63,250 nt of DNA from Pseudonocardiales bacterium (lineage in GTDB: Bacteria > Actinomycetota > Actinomycetes > Mycobacteriales > Pseudonocardiaceae). The stretch spans positions 1 through 63,250 of the forward strand of contig JAFAWY010000137.1 in the NCBI GenBank assembly GCA_019241525.1, read 5' to 3'. A model generated the notes under the pieces. That model was not told the DNA's origin, searched no databases, and saw nothing but the letters and a program-made list of their open reading frames with translations. Below are positions 24,218-33,278 of this stretch, piece after piece (the first letter of the stretch is position 1; each line of letters starts with the position of its first letter). Position numbers and translations under genes: made by a program.

Positions 24218-25762
24218 TCAGCGCCAGGAGGGTAGCCACAGTTCGGCGTTCCAGTGCTCTGGAGTGATCGAGCCGCCAGTGAGGATCGGCCAGAGCCAGA
24301 CGAAGTTCGCCACCGCCAGCCCGACATACAGCGAGACCACCAGTAACCCAGTTCCGCGCCGCTCCGTGCCGTCGGCGGACCGGCCAAGGATCTCGCCGAG
24401 CACCAGCGTCACGGCGATCACCAGAAACGGCGCCACCGGCGTCATGTAGAAGAAGTACATCTGGCGGTGGATGTTGGAAAACCAGGGCAGCCAGCCGGCG
24501 GCATAGCCGGTGAGCGCAGCGGCGTAGCGCCAATCGGCCCCGCTGGCGGCCCGCCACAGTGCCCAGGCCAGCACGGGCACGGTGAGCCACCACAGCGCTG
24601 GCGTGCCGATGAGCATCACCGTCGCCACGCAGTCTTGCCGGCCGCAACCTGGAGCTCCCGCCCCGGACTGGTAGTAGTAGAGCATCGGCCGCAGCCCCAT
24701 CGGCCAGCTCCACGGCTTGGATTCCCACGGGTGCGGATGGGCGGGCGTCACCAGGTTTTCATGGAAGCGCAGCACCGCAGCGCTGTAGTACCACAGCCCC
24801 CGCAGCGCGGCTGGGACGAAGGAGAACGGTCCGCCGGCACCGATCTGGTTGCCTACCACGTGCCGGTCGATCGCGGTCTCGCTGCCGAACCAAGCCCACC
24901 ACGTCGCCAGGTAGGTGAGGATCGGCACCGCCGCGAGCGCCCAGGACACCGGCCCGACATCCCGAGCCAGGGTGCCGGCCCAGGGCCGGTCCACCCCGGC
25001 GCGACGCCGAGCGCAGGCGTCCCATACCACGCTCATCACGGCGAACGCGACAAGGTAGTACACGCCGGACCACTTCGTGCCGCAAGCCAGCCCAAGCAGC
25101 ACCCCGGCGCCAAAGCGCCACCAGCGCGCCCCCAGCCGCGGGCCGAAGTCGGTATCTCGGATACGACCTTCCCGCACCACCATGGCCAGCCGCTGGTGCA
25201 CCTGTTCCCGGTCGACGACCAGGCAGCCGAACGCGGCAAGCACGAACATTGCCAGGAAGATGTCCAGCATCCCGATCCGGGACTGCACCTGGCTGACGCC
25301 GTCGACGATGAGCAAAACCCCGGCAATACCGCCCAGCAGGGTCGACCGGGTCATCCGCCGGACGATCCGCACGATCAGCAGCACGCATACCGTGCCGGAC
25401 AGCGCGGCGGACAGCCGCCATCCCCAGCCGTCATAGCCCATCACCGCCTCGCCCAGCGCGATGAGCTGCTTGCCCAGCGGTGGGTGCACGACGAGCTCGT
25501 AGCCGGGGTTGTCCTCCACCCCGCCGTTGCGCAGCATCTGCCACGCTTGCGGCGCGTAGTGCTTCTCGTCGAATACCGGGGTGCCCTGATCGGTGGGGAG
25601 GCCCAGATTCCACAGCCGCACCAGGCCGCCGATCAGGGTCAGGATCAGCGTCACCATCCAGCTGCGCAGCCCGTCGGTTAGCGGGGATGGGAGCAGCCGC
25701 GGCAGCGGACCGGCCGGCCTGGTCCATGCCGCCGGTGTGCCGGTATTCGCTGCCCTGACCAC
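24218..25762 (-). CDS. pmt: Protein O-mannosyltransferase
   Basis: GT39 dolichyl/polyprenyl-phosphate-mannose-protein mannosyltransferase, syntenic with mycobacterial Rv1002c beside rsmI. About 514 aa from GTG 25762 (GTG 25768 also possible); the frame runs to 25999 only by overlapping rsmI. The first loop has the catalytic acid motif PVFDEKHYAPQAW, then VVHPPLGKQLI. About ten hydrophobic helices follow, with the conserved end NAELWLPSW. It uses a lipid-linked mannose to modify secreted proteins across the membrane. Its stop is six bases beyond the convergent Rieske stop. Confidence 0.9.
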   Translation of the reverse strand: MVRAANTGTPAAWTRPAGPLPRLLPSPLTDGLRSWMVTLILTLIGGLVRLWNLGLPTDQGTPVFDEKHYAPQAWQMLRNGGVEDNPGYELVVHPPLGKQLIALGEAVMGYDGWGWRLSAALSGTVCVLLIVRIVRRMTRSTLLGGIAGVLLIVDGVSQVQSRIGMLDIFLAMFVLAAFGCLVVDREQVHQRLAMVVREGRIRDTDFGPRLGARWWRFGAGVLLGLACGTKWSGVYYLVAFAVMSVVWDACARRRAGVDRPWAGTLARDVGPVSWALAAVPILTYLATWWAWFGSETAIDRHVVGNQIGAGGPFSFVPAALRGLWYYSAAVLRFHENLVTPAHPHPWESKPWSWPMGLRPMLYYYQSGAGAPGCGRQDCVATVMLIGTPALWWLTVPVLAWALWRAASGADWRYAAALTGYAAGWLPWFSNIHRQMYFFYMTPVAPFLVIAVTLVLGEILGRSADGTERRGTGLLVVSLYVGLAVANFVWLWPILTGGSITPEHWNAELWLPSWR

Positions 25763-25805
25763 CGTCACGGGAGCAGATCGTAGGCTCGGAACGGTGGCGG
25801 GCAAC

Positions 25806-26699
25806 ATGGACTCTGCTGTCTCAGATGGTGGGCTGGTTGCGGGCAACCGAGCTGGCGGAGTGCTGGTGCTGGCGGCCACGCCGCTCGGTGACGCGCGAGA
25901 CGCCTCACCTCGGTTGGTGGCGGCGCTGGGCACAGCGGATGTGGTGGCCGCGGAGGACACCCGCCGGTTGCGGGCGCTCGCCGCGGCGTTGGGGGTCACC
26001 GTGCGCGGCCGGATCGTCTCGCACTATGACGCGGTAGAGGCCGCCCGGCTCCCGGCGTTGCTGGCGGCAATTCGCGGTGATGCGACGGTGCTGGTGGTGA
26101 CCGACGCCGGGATGCCTGCGGTCTCCGATCCGGGGTTTCGGCTGGTGGCTGCATGCGTGCAGGAGGGGCTGCGGGTGACCTGCCTGCCCGGTCCGTCGGC
26201 GGTGACCACTGCGCTGGCGGTATCCGGGCTGCCCTGCGACCGGTTTTGCTTCGAGGGCTTCGTGCCGCGCCGGGACGGTGCGCGCCGCCGGTGGTTGGCC
26301 GGCCTGGCCAGGGAGCAGCGCACCTGGGTGTTCTTCGAGTCGCCGCATCGGTTGGCGGCGACGCTGGCCGAGGCTGCGGAGCTGCTCGGTGCGGACCGGC
26401 GCGCGGCAGTGTGCCGGGAGCTCACCAAGCCGTACGAGGAAATCCGCCGGGACGGGCTCAGCGCGCTGGCCGAGTGGGCGGCCGGCGGGGTGCGCGGTGA
26501 GGTCACCGTGGTAGTGGCGGGTGCGCCGGCACCCGGTCCGCCGGAGGTGGCAGACCTCACCGACGAGGTGATTGAGCGGGTCGCCGCGGGCGAGCGGTTA
26601 AAAGATGCGGTAGCTGCTGTGGCGAGTTCCTACGGGGTCTCTAAACGCGACCTGTACCAGGCGGCTGTCGACGAGCAGGCCCGTACCCTGCCGTCGTGA
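25806..26699 (+). CDS. rsmI: 16S rRNA (cytidine1402-2'-O)-methyltransferase
   Basis: 297 aa from ATG 25806; GTG 25794 is an alternative. Tetrapyrrole-methylase fold with LVLAATPLGDARD, the AAEDTRRLRALAAALG motif, LVVTDAGMPAVSDPGFRLV and CLPGPSAVTTALAVSGL, all typical of RsmI. It methylates C1402 of 16S rRNA in the P site. It diverges from pmt as in mycobacteria, and its TGA overlaps the GTG of npdG, so the two are translationally coupled. Confidence 0.92.
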   Translation: MDSAVSDGGLVAGNRAGGVLVLAATPLGDARDASPRLVAALGTADVVAAEDTRRLRALAAALGVTVRGRIVSHYDAVEAARLPALLAAIRGDATVLVVTDAGMPAVSDPGFRLVAACVQEGLRVTCLPGPSAVTTALAVSGLPCDRFCFEGFVPRRDGARRRWLAGLAREQRTWVFFESPHRLAATLAEAAELLGADRRAAVCRELTKPYEEIRRDGLSALAEWAAGGVRGEVTVVVAGAPAPGPPEVADLTDEVIERVAAGERLKDAVAAVASSYGVSKRDLYQAAVDEQARTLPS

Positions 26700-27379
26700 G
26701 TGAAGGCAAGGCGGGAATCGTCGGCGTGCTGGGCGGCACCGGTCCGCAAGGCAGCGGTCTGGCGCTGCGATGGGCTGTTGCCGGGCTGCGAGTGGTGATC
26801 GGCTCGCGGGAGGCTGGGCGGGCCGAGAAGCTCGCTCGAGAGTTGGGGCAGCGAGCGGACCTGGATGCTGACGTGGATGGACTCAGTGGGACGGACAATG
26901 CGGGATGCGCGCTGCGCGCCGACATCGTGATGGTCACGGTGCCGTGGGAAGGGCACGACGCCCTGCTCACGTCGCTGCGGGAACCGCTCGCCGGCAAGAT
27001 CGTCATCGATTGCGTCAACCCGCTGGGCTTCGACGAGCGGGGACCGTACCCGCTCCAGGTCGCGGAGGGCAGCGCCGCGCAACGCGCCGCCGCGCTGCTG
27101 CCCGAATCTCGGGTGATCGCCGCCTTCCACCACGTCTCGGCTGTGCTCCTGGCCGATTTATCCGTCACCCAGGTGGACTGCGACGTGCTGATCCTGGGTG
27201 ATGATCGTGCGGCCGTCGACCAGGTGCGGGCACTGGCTGACGCCATCCCGGGGGTGCGCGGTGTATACGGCGGGCGGTTGCGCAATGCCGGCCAGGTGGA
27301 GGCGCTGACCGCCAATTTGATCGCGGTCAATCGCCGTTACCGGACGCACGCCGGTATCCGGGTTACCGGCCTGCCATGA
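26696..27379 (+). CDS. npdG: NADPH-dependent F420 reductase
   Basis: 227 aa. The N-terminal Rossmann loop GVLGGTGPQGSGLALRWA is the F420H2:NADP oxidoreductase hallmark, followed by VVIGSREAGRAEKLA for NADP phosphate binding. VTVPWEGHDALL, DCVNPLGFDERGPY and AAFHHVSAVLLADL are also conserved. It moves hydride between NADPH and coenzyme F420. GTG 26696 overlaps the rsmI stop. An F420-dependent oxidoreductase lies 680 bases downstream, so the pair may form a local redox module. Confidence 0.9.
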   Translation: MSEGKAGIVGVLGGTGPQGSGLALRWAVAGLRVVIGSREAGRAEKLARELGQRADLDADVDGLSGTDNAGCALRADIVMVTVPWEGHDALLTSLREPLAGKIVIDCVNPLGFDERGPYPLQVAEGSAAQRAAALLPESRVIAAFHHVSAVLLADLSVTQVDCDVLILGDDRAAVDQVRALADAIPGVRGVYGGRLRNAGQVEALTANLIAVNRRYRTHAGIRVTGLP

Positions 27380-27391
27380 ATGGTGGGCACA

Positions 27392-27985
27392 TCAGCGCGA
27401 TGGCCCACCCAGCGTGCACTCAACCGCTTCGACAGTGCGCTCGATCATCTCTGCCGTGACCGGCATACGCGACAGCAGTCGCCGGTAGAACAGCGGACCG
27501 AGCAACAGCTCCGCGACCGCCTCGGGGTCGGTGCCTGCGCTGATCTCGCCGCGTTCCACACCGCGGGCGACTGCGTCGTGCACGGGCCGGCGGCGACCGG
27601 CGGTGAATTCGGCCAGCAGCCGGCCTAAGCCGGTATCGTGCTCGGCGGCCGCCACGAGCCCGGGGATCAGCGCCGATGTCGGCGGGGTGGTCAGGATCCG
27701 AGCAAGGTCCTCGGCGAAATGCGTCAGGTCGCCGCGCACGCTTCCGGTGTCTGGTGCCGTCGCGGTGGGCACGATCGACTCCACAGCCGACCGCAGGACC
27801 GCTTCCTTATCCGGCCAGTGCCGGTAGATGGTGGTCTTCGCGACGCCGGAACGAGCCGAGATGGCTTCCACTGTGGCGGCCCCGAACCCGCGCTCCACCA
27901 GCAGCGCGACCGCTGCTTCGAGGATCAGTCGCCGGGACCGGGTCACCCGAGGGTCAACCGGATCCCTCGATACCTGCTCCGCCAT
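27392..27985 (-). CDS. TetR-family repressor
   Basis: 197 aa from ATG 27985 with GGAGGAG upstream. The N-terminal HTH lies at about residues 17-64: RSRRLILEAAVALLVERGFG, then VEAISARSGVAKTTIYRHWP. The C-terminal domain (TetR_C_16-like, with FYRRLLSRMPVTAEMIE) binds an unknown ligand. It diverges from the LLM oxidoreductase with the palindrome 28010-28030 between them, so auto-repression and control of that gene is the obvious model. Confidence 0.9.
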   Translation of the reverse strand: MAEQVSRDPVDPRVTRSRRLILEAAVALLVERGFGAATVEAISARSGVAKTTIYRHWPDKEAVLRSAVESIVPTATAPDTGSVRGDLTHFAEDLARILTTPPTSALIPGLVAAAEHDTGLGRLLAEFTAGRRRPVHDAVARGVERGEISAGTDPEAVAELLLGPLFYRRLLSRMPVTAEMIERTVEAVECTLGGPSR

Positions 27986-28009
27986 CACGCCACTCCTCCA
28001 CGTGTTTGT

Positions 28010-28030
28010 GCTACGCTACAGTAGCGTAGC
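28010..28030. promoter_or_regulatory. TetR operator palindrome
   Basis: GCTACGCTAC, one A, GTAGCGTAGC: a perfect 21-base palindrome, centred between the tetR start (27985) and the LLM gene start (28057). It contains GCTAC/GTAGC repeats, typical of TetR binding. Confidence 0.85.
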
Positions 28031-28056
28031 AGAACTCACTGTGCAGGAGGTGCTCG

Positions 28057-29076
28057 ATGAAGATCGGTATTGAGATCCCGACATGCACACCCGGAATGAT
28101 GTATCCGGTCCCGTTCGCCACCGTCTCAGAGGTGGTGGACACCGCCCTGGAAGCCGAGCAACTCGGTTATTACGACGCCGGGGGAAACGACCACCTCAGC
28201 ACCATGCGGTTCGTCCGGAACGCCTGGTCAAACCCACCAGACTATTTCGAGCCGCTGATCACCCTCGCGCACATCGCGGCGAAGACCTCGGTGCTGCGGC
28301 TTGCCACCGGCATCATGGTGCTGCCGATGCGCGAACCAGTCCTGCTGGCCAAGCAGGTGGCCACGTTGGACCAGCTCAGTAGCGGCCGGGTGACGCTCGG
28401 CGTCGCGGTCGGTGGCTACCGCGATGAATTCGAGGCGGTCCGTCCGGACCTCGCCGGCGCTAACCGGGGGGAGTTCGCGCGCGAGATCATCGAGTCACTC
28501 CGCGTGCTGTTCGAGCAGCGTCGTGCCACCTACCGGGGCAAGTACGTGCACTTCGAGGACGTGGAGAGCTTCCCGAAACCACACCAAGCACCACTGCCGA
28601 TTTACTCTGGCGGCAATGTGGACGGCTCGATTCGTCGCGCCGCCGAGCTATGCCAGGGTTGGCTGCCGGCCAAAATAGGGCCCGATCGGCTGGCTGAGGG
28701 TCGCGCCGCCTTGACCCGTTATGCCCGGGCGGTGGGCCGGGATCCGGCCACCATCGCCGTCGCGTTGCAGTCTGTCGTCTGCCTCGGCCCGACCCCAGAG
28801 CGGGCCCGAGAGACTTTCCTGAATTCCTCTTTTGACCTGTTCCGCACCTCGCTGCGCAACACCATGACCAAAGGTGTCGGCCTGGACGAATACCTGGACA
28901 TCAACCTGATCGGTACCCCGGACCAGGTTTGCGAGAAGATCGTTGCCTACCAGCGGGCAGGGCTGGATCACCTCACCGCGCTGCTGTTTGTGGGCAACAC
29001 GATAGGGGAGATGCGCGAGCAGATGCGCCAGTTTGCGCGGCACGTGCTTCCCGCGTTCCCCGACCAGGCAGACTGA
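28057..29076 (+). CDS. LLM-class F420-dependent oxidoreductase
   Basis: 339-aa luciferase-like TIM barrel. LRLATGIMVLPMREPVLLAKQVATLDQLS and GRVTLGVAVGGYRDEFEAV are split across the usual LLM cofactor-binding strands, and PLPIYSGGN is the late phosphate loop. The overall pattern fits the actinomycete F420-binding branch, not FMN luciferases. It probably reduces or oxidises a small molecule using F420. It is controlled by the divergent TetR through the palindrome. Prolyl oligopeptidase follows five bases later. Confidence 0.85.
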   Translation: MKIGIEIPTCTPGMMYPVPFATVSEVVDTALEAEQLGYYDAGGNDHLSTMRFVRNAWSNPPDYFEPLITLAHIAAKTSVLRLATGIMVLPMREPVLLAKQVATLDQLSSGRVTLGVAVGGYRDEFEAVRPDLAGANRGEFAREIIESLRVLFEQRRATYRGKYVHFEDVESFPKPHQAPLPIYSGGNVDGSIRRAAELCQGWLPAKIGPDRLAEGRAALTRYARAVGRDPATIAVALQSVVCLGPTPERARETFLNSSFDLFRTSLRNTMTKGVGLDEYLDINLIGTPDQVCEKIVAYQRAGLDHLTALLFVGNTIGEMREQMRQFARHVLPAFPDQAD

Positions 29077-29081
29077 TTGCT

Positions 29082-31109
29082 ATGAGTATCGATGACCCGT
29101 ACCGGTGGCTGGAGGACGTGACCGGTGAGCGGGCCCTGTCCTGGGTACGGGAACGCAACGCCGAAACGATGGCGGAGCTGGCTGGTGGAACTCGCTTCGA
29201 GGCACTGCGAGCAGAGATCCGTGAGGTCCTCGACTCGACCGACCGCATCCCGTACATCGCCCGGCGCGGTGAGTACCGGTACAACTTCTGGCGCGACCGG
29301 GAGCACCCGCGCGGTCTATGGCGGCGCACAACGCTCGCTGAGTACCGCAAGGAATCGCCGGACTGGGAGATCGTGCTTGACGTCGACGCGCTGGCCCGCG
29401 ACGAGGATGAGAACTGGGTGTATCACGGTGCCCAGTGTTTGCGGCCGGATTACCGGCTGGCGCTGATCTCGTTGTCGCGAGGTGGGGCGGACGCGTCAGT
29501 GGTGCGGGAATTCGACATCGAACGGCGGGAGTTCGTCACCGACGGCTTCGTGCTGCCCGAAGCAAAATCTACTGTGGACTGGATCGACGCCGATCATCTC
29601 TACGTCGCCACCGACTTCGGCCCGGGCACGCTCACCACCAGCGGCTACCCGCGTACCATCCGGCAATGGCGGCGCGGCACGCCGCTAAGTGAGGCCGAAC
29701 TCGTGTTCGAAGGCAAGCCCGACGATGTCAGCGTCTCTGCCTACCACGATGATACGGAGGGTTTCGAGCGCGACTTCGTCCGAAGAGCGATCGACTTCTA
29801 CCATTCTGAGCGGTACCTACGCGCCGATGACCAGCTACTTCGTGTCGATGTGCCGGACGATGCGCTCGTGGGTGTGCATCGGCAGTGGCTGCTCATCGAG
29901 CTGCGCAGTGACTGGACAGTCGGCCAAACGTTCCCCGCGGGTTGCCTGCTAGTGGCCGACTTCGACCAGTTCATGGCTCGGGGTGCGGGCGAGGCGGGAC
30001 TGCGAGTGTTGTTCATGCCCGACGAGCGCACGTCGCTGGCAGGCTACAGCTGGACGCGCCACCATCTGATCCTCAACGTGATGCGCGACGTGGTCAGCCA
30101 CGTGTCGGTGCTGGCTCCGGCTGAGGACTGGCGCGCCGAGCCGCTGACCGGCACTCCAGCACTGTCGAGGGCCAGCGCGTACGGCACCGATTCGCGCGTC
30201 GATGACGAGTACCTGGCCGACATCGACGGCTTCTTGACCCCGTCCACCCTGGCCATCGGCACCATCGGTGACGGCCCGGCTGTCGTGCTCAAGCAGGCAC
30301 CTGCCTTTTTCGACGCAGCGGGTTTCACCGTGGACCAGCACTTCGCGGTGTCCGAGGACGGGACCCGGATTCCCTACTTTGTGGTGGCCCCCGACTCTGC
30401 TGTGCCAGCCGGTGGCTGGCCCACCCTGCTCTACGGTTACGGCGGTTTCGAGGTTTCCCTGCAGCCCGGCTACCGGGGGGGCCTGGGGCGCGCCTGGTTG
30501 GCCCGCGGTGGCTGCTACGTCAGCGCCAACATTCGCGGTGGTGGTGAGTACGGTCCACGCTGGCATTCGGCCACTCTCAAGCACAATCGCCACCTGGTCT
30601 ACGAGGATTTCGCCGCGGTGGCCCGAGACCTGGTCGCTCGCCGCCTGACCACACCGGCTCGCCTCGGCGCCGAAGGGGGCAGCAACGGCGGGCTGCTCAT
30701 GGGCGTGATGCTCACCCATTACCCGGAGTTGTTCGGCGCCATCGTCGGTGCGGTTCCGCTGCTGGACATGCTGCGCTACCACAAACTGCTGGCCGGTGCC
30801 TCCTGGATGGCCGAATACGGCGACCCCGACGACCCGGCCGACCGCGAGCACCTGTTGCATTTCTCTCCCTACCACCAGCTGCGCGCCGATCGCCGCTACC
30901 CGCCGATGTTGCTGACCACCTCCACGCGTGACGATCGGGTGCACCCCGGCCATGCCCGGAAGCTGGTGGCTCGAATGCGGGAATACGGCTTGCCTGTGAC
31001 CTACTACGAAAACATCGAAGGCGGTCACGGTGGTGCCGCCGACAATGAGCAAGCCGCTTTCATGTCCGCCCTAGCCTACGAATTCCTCTGGCGCCACCTC
31101 TCCGCATAA
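29082..31109 (+). CDS. Prolyl oligopeptidase family serine peptidase
   Basis: 675 aa from ATG 29082; the frame is open upstream inside the LLM gene. N-terminal beta-propeller opens DPYRWLEDVTGERALSWVRE. Catalytic triad is visible: Ser534 in GGSNGG, Asp617 or 618 in RDDRVHPGH and His649 in GGHGG. It would cut short proline-containing peptides in the cytoplasm; no signal peptide is seen. It lies five bases after the LLM gene and is likely in the same transcript. Confidence 0.9.
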   Translation: MSIDDPYRWLEDVTGERALSWVRERNAETMAELAGGTRFEALRAEIREVLDSTDRIPYIARRGEYRYNFWRDREHPRGLWRRTTLAEYRKESPDWEIVLDVDALARDEDENWVYHGAQCLRPDYRLALISLSRGGADASVVREFDIERREFVTDGFVLPEAKSTVDWIDADHLYVATDFGPGTLTTSGYPRTIRQWRRGTPLSEAELVFEGKPDDVSVSAYHDDTEGFERDFVRRAIDFYHSERYLRADDQLLRVDVPDDALVGVHRQWLLIELRSDWTVGQTFPAGCLLVADFDQFMARGAGEAGLRVLFMPDERTSLAGYSWTRHHLILNVMRDVVSHVSVLAPAEDWRAEPLTGTPALSRASAYGTDSRVDDEYLADIDGFLTPSTLAIGTIGDGPAVVLKQAPAFFDAAGFTVDQHFAVSEDGTRIPYFVVAPDSAVPAGGWPTLLYGYGGFEVSLQPGYRGGLGRAWLARGGCYVSANIRGGGEYGPRWHSATLKHNRHLVYEDFAAVARDLVARRLTTPARLGAEGGSNGGLLMGVMLTHYPELFGAIVGAVPLLDMLRYHKLLAGASWMAEYGDPDDPADREHLLHFSPYHQLRADRRYPPMLLTTSTRDDRVHPGHARKLVARMREYGLPVTYYENIEGGHGGAADNEQAAFMSALAYEFLWRHLSA

Positions 31110-31206
31110 AGGCTATCTCCATGTTGAGGGCCAGTCCTTGACTGGCAGTGATCGGTTGGCGAGGATAGCGGAACGCAACTTCTCGCAACTAGGAGGTGGG
31201 GGCTTC

Positions 31207-31401
31207 GTGCGACTAACCTTCGTCGGCAAGGACCCGGATTCGAACCCGACCGGTTCACCCACGGTGTATCGCACAGATCGGGCGTCCTGGGTCGTGCAGG
31301 GCTGGCTCGTCACAGACCCAGAAGCGCTAGCGCAGATGAACATCCCTGACGGCGAGGGCTGTGTGGAGATCCCGGATAGGCTAGTTCAGTTTTTCAGGTA
31401 G
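31207..31401 (+). CDS. Small conserved protein of the DUF6879 cassette
   Basis: 64 aa from GTG 31207, with AGGAGG at 31191-31196; a TTG at 31138 would give 87 aa. The sequence VRLTFVGKDPDSNPTGSPTV, then YRTDRASWVVQGWLV and VEIPDRLVQFFR, matches a small beta-rich protein often found directly before DUF6879 genes in actinomycetes (family memory, not searched). No catalytic residues are obvious. It lies six bases before the next gene. Confidence 0.7.
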   Translation: MRLTFVGKDPDSNPTGSPTVYRTDRASWVVQGWLVTDPEALAQMNIPDGEGCVEIPDRLVQFFR

Positions 31402-31407
31402 GCGAAC

Positions 31408-31926
31408 ATGCCATCGATAACGGACGAGGGATTCAACCGTTTGCTGGCCAGCTTCAAACGTGAGGCTCTCCACCTGGAAACTCGGGACGAGTATGGCACA
31501 GCGGTCGAGCTACCTCATATGGCCAAGTGGGCGGCTGGGGAGCGTGACGATCTGGAATGGCTGCAAGGCTGGTGTTCTATGTTGCGCGAGCATGTCAAGG
31601 CGGGAAGATCGGTACGCCGCGCTCGGGTCGTATCCGAACCGCTTAGCGATTATCAACGTTGGTCGTACAGTATAGCCTACCCCATGGTTGATGCCGGGGA
31701 AGATATTCGCTGGGTCCCCCGCCGGCTTGTGTCATCGGTAGCCTTTCCTGGAAACGATTTTTACTTATTCGATAATCGCCTGGTCGTTTTTCTGATCTAC
31801 GCAGGAAATGGTTTAGGTACCGATAAGGTTACGTCTACGGATCCCGCCGACCTCCGACTCTGCCGGTCCGCCTTCGAGGCGGTGTGGAAGCTATCGATCC
31901 CGCATCGTGATTATCAGCCCCTCTAG
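31408..31926 (+). CDS. DUF6879 family protein
   Basis: 172 aa. Visible family features: FKREALHLETRDEYGTAVE near the N-terminus, the central RVVSEPLSDYQRWSYSIAYP, GEDIRWVPRR, and FPGNDFYLFDNRLVVFLIYA. The function is undetermined. It overlaps the next gene by 20 bases. The cassette small protein, DUF6879, Scr1-HTH recurs in actinomycetes and resembles a toxin-antitoxin-like or signalling module. Confidence 0.8.
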   Translation: MPSITDEGFNRLLASFKREALHLETRDEYGTAVELPHMAKWAAGERDDLEWLQGWCSMLREHVKAGRSVRRARVVSEPLSDYQRWSYSIAYPMVDAGEDIRWVPRRLVSSVAFPGNDFYLFDNRLVVFLIYAGNGLGTDKVTSTDPADLRLCRSAFEAVWKLSIPHRDYQPL

Positions 31927-32758
31927 CGTCGCTAAGCAGCAGCAGGAGGCACTCGGCCTCTGCCTCCGCGAACTGCGCAAAGATGCTGGCCTCACGGCGA
32001 GGGCGCTGGCAGCAGCGACGGGCCAGCACTACACCCGGGTGAGCAAAATTGAGCACGGCGTGCAGTCACCAACCGACAGCGACATTCGCAAGTGGTGTCG
32101 CGCCTGTGGCGCCGATCAGCAAGTGCCTGATCTGCTCGCGACATTACAGGCCATCGAGTCGGCGTACCTGGAATTTCGTCGACAAAGTCGCGCAGGCATG
32201 AAGCGAGTGCTCGGTGCCCACACGCTCGGGCTGTATGAACGGACGAACCTGTTCCGTATCTACGAGCACAACGTCATACCCGGCTTGTTTCAGACCGCTG
32301 CCTACTCGGCGGCGATGCTGTCGTTCTGGATCAAGTTCCTTGGTACGCCTAATGACATCGAGGAGGCGGTCGCTACTCGGATGGACCGTCAGCGTGTGAT
32401 CTACACACGCGGCAAGCGGTTCGTTGTGGTGCTTGAAGAACAAGCGCTACGGACATGGTTTGGGACAGCTGAGACTCAAGCCGGACAGCTCGATCGGCTA
32501 CTTGCCGTGATGTCATTATCCAACATCTCGTTCGGCATCGTACCCATGATGACTGAACGGGTCGCGGTCGGTTCTACCGGATTCTGGATATTCGACGACG
32601 CCTTGGTCGCCTTGGAGACGCCTACGGCTAGCATCGAGGTTAACCGGCCGCAGGAGATCGAGCTATACGCCCGCATGTTCGAGGCGCTCAAGGTTCCAGC
32701 CGTATACGGACGCGCTGCGAGGGCTCTCATCGCGAAGGCCATGGACGAACTGGGTTAG
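31907..32758 (+). CDS. XRE HTH regulator with DUF5753 (Scr1 family)
   Basis: 283 aa from GTG 31907. The helix-turn-helix is at about residues 15-70 (LCLRELRKDAGLTARALAAA, then YTRVSKIEHGVQSP). The DUF5753 domain follows: IYEHNVIPGLFQTAAYSAAM, ATRMDRQRVIYTRGKRFVVV, LEEQALRT and GTAETQAGQLDRLLAV. Scr1-type proteins pair with small DUF397-like or DUF6879 partners and regulate development or persistence. It is translated overlapping DUF6879. Confidence 0.85.
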   Translation: MIISPSSVAKQQQEALGLCLRELRKDAGLTARALAAATGQHYTRVSKIEHGVQSPTDSDIRKWCRACGADQQVPDLLATLQAIESAYLEFRRQSRAGMKRVLGAHTLGLYERTNLFRIYEHNVIPGLFQTAAYSAAMLSFWIKFLGTPNDIEEAVATRMDRQRVIYTRGKRFVVVLEEQALRTWFGTAETQAGQLDRLLAVMSLSNISFGIVPMMTERVAVGSTGFWIFDDALVALETPTASIEVNRPQEIELYARMFEALKVPAVYGRAARALIAKAMDELG

Positions 32759-32990
32759 CGCCTCAGGTTATGTCCTCGTCCCCTGCCGGCAACCTTCTCG
32801 TGGATCTTGCAACTTTTCGCAACTTCCTTCCGTCGTGGTGAGTCATAGCCGTAGCGTCACAGCTCATGATCCGCGACCACCCGCCAGTTCCTGGGCCTGT
32901 CGAGGCGGCAGCACCGCATAATGCACTTTCTTTGGTCAATGACCTGTTCAATAATGTCACTCGGCATTGTGATTCCCGGCAGGGTATCGA

Positions 32991-33278
32991 ATGAGCATTG
33001 TTCCTTGGAGGGTCGCGGTCAAAGGTCGGGAGGAAATTGTTGCCGCCGTTGTTGTGACGGTCTATCGGGGAAATGTATGGATGTCTATCGTGCCGCCGTT
33101 CACCTGGGAAGCGATCATGGAGCCTGGGAAGGTTGATGAGCTGATACATGTCCTGAGCCTGGCCCGGGAGCAGGTGAGACGGTCGGTCGCGGTCGCCGCA
33201 ACACGGACCGACCGTCCGGGCAACGAGGTCGTCCGAGAGATAACTGGCAGGCAACCCGGATTAGGGACGCAAGCTTGA
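32991..33278 (+). CDS. Small conserved hypothetical protein
   Basis: 95 aa from ATG 32991. The core VYRGNVWMSIVPPFTWEAIM and EPGKVDELIHVLSLAREQVR has a strong beta-alpha pattern and resembles a small actinomycete family usually found near DUF6879 or Scr1 genes. An ATG at 33081 would shorten it to the core. The first ~25 residues look less conserved. Function unknown; its stop faces the SnoaL-like gene on the other strand. Confidence 0.6.
   Translation: MSIVPWRVAVKGREEIVAAVVVTVYRGNVWMSIVPPFTWEAIMEPGKVDELIHVLSLAREQVRRSVAVAATRTDRPGNEVVREITGRQPGLGTQA

Noticed and set aside
31231-31252. tRNA T-arm-like sequence on the minus strand (GGGTTCGAATCC)
   Set aside because: The stem does not pair properly and no acceptor, D or anticodon arm can be built around it; the bases are codons of a small conserved protein.
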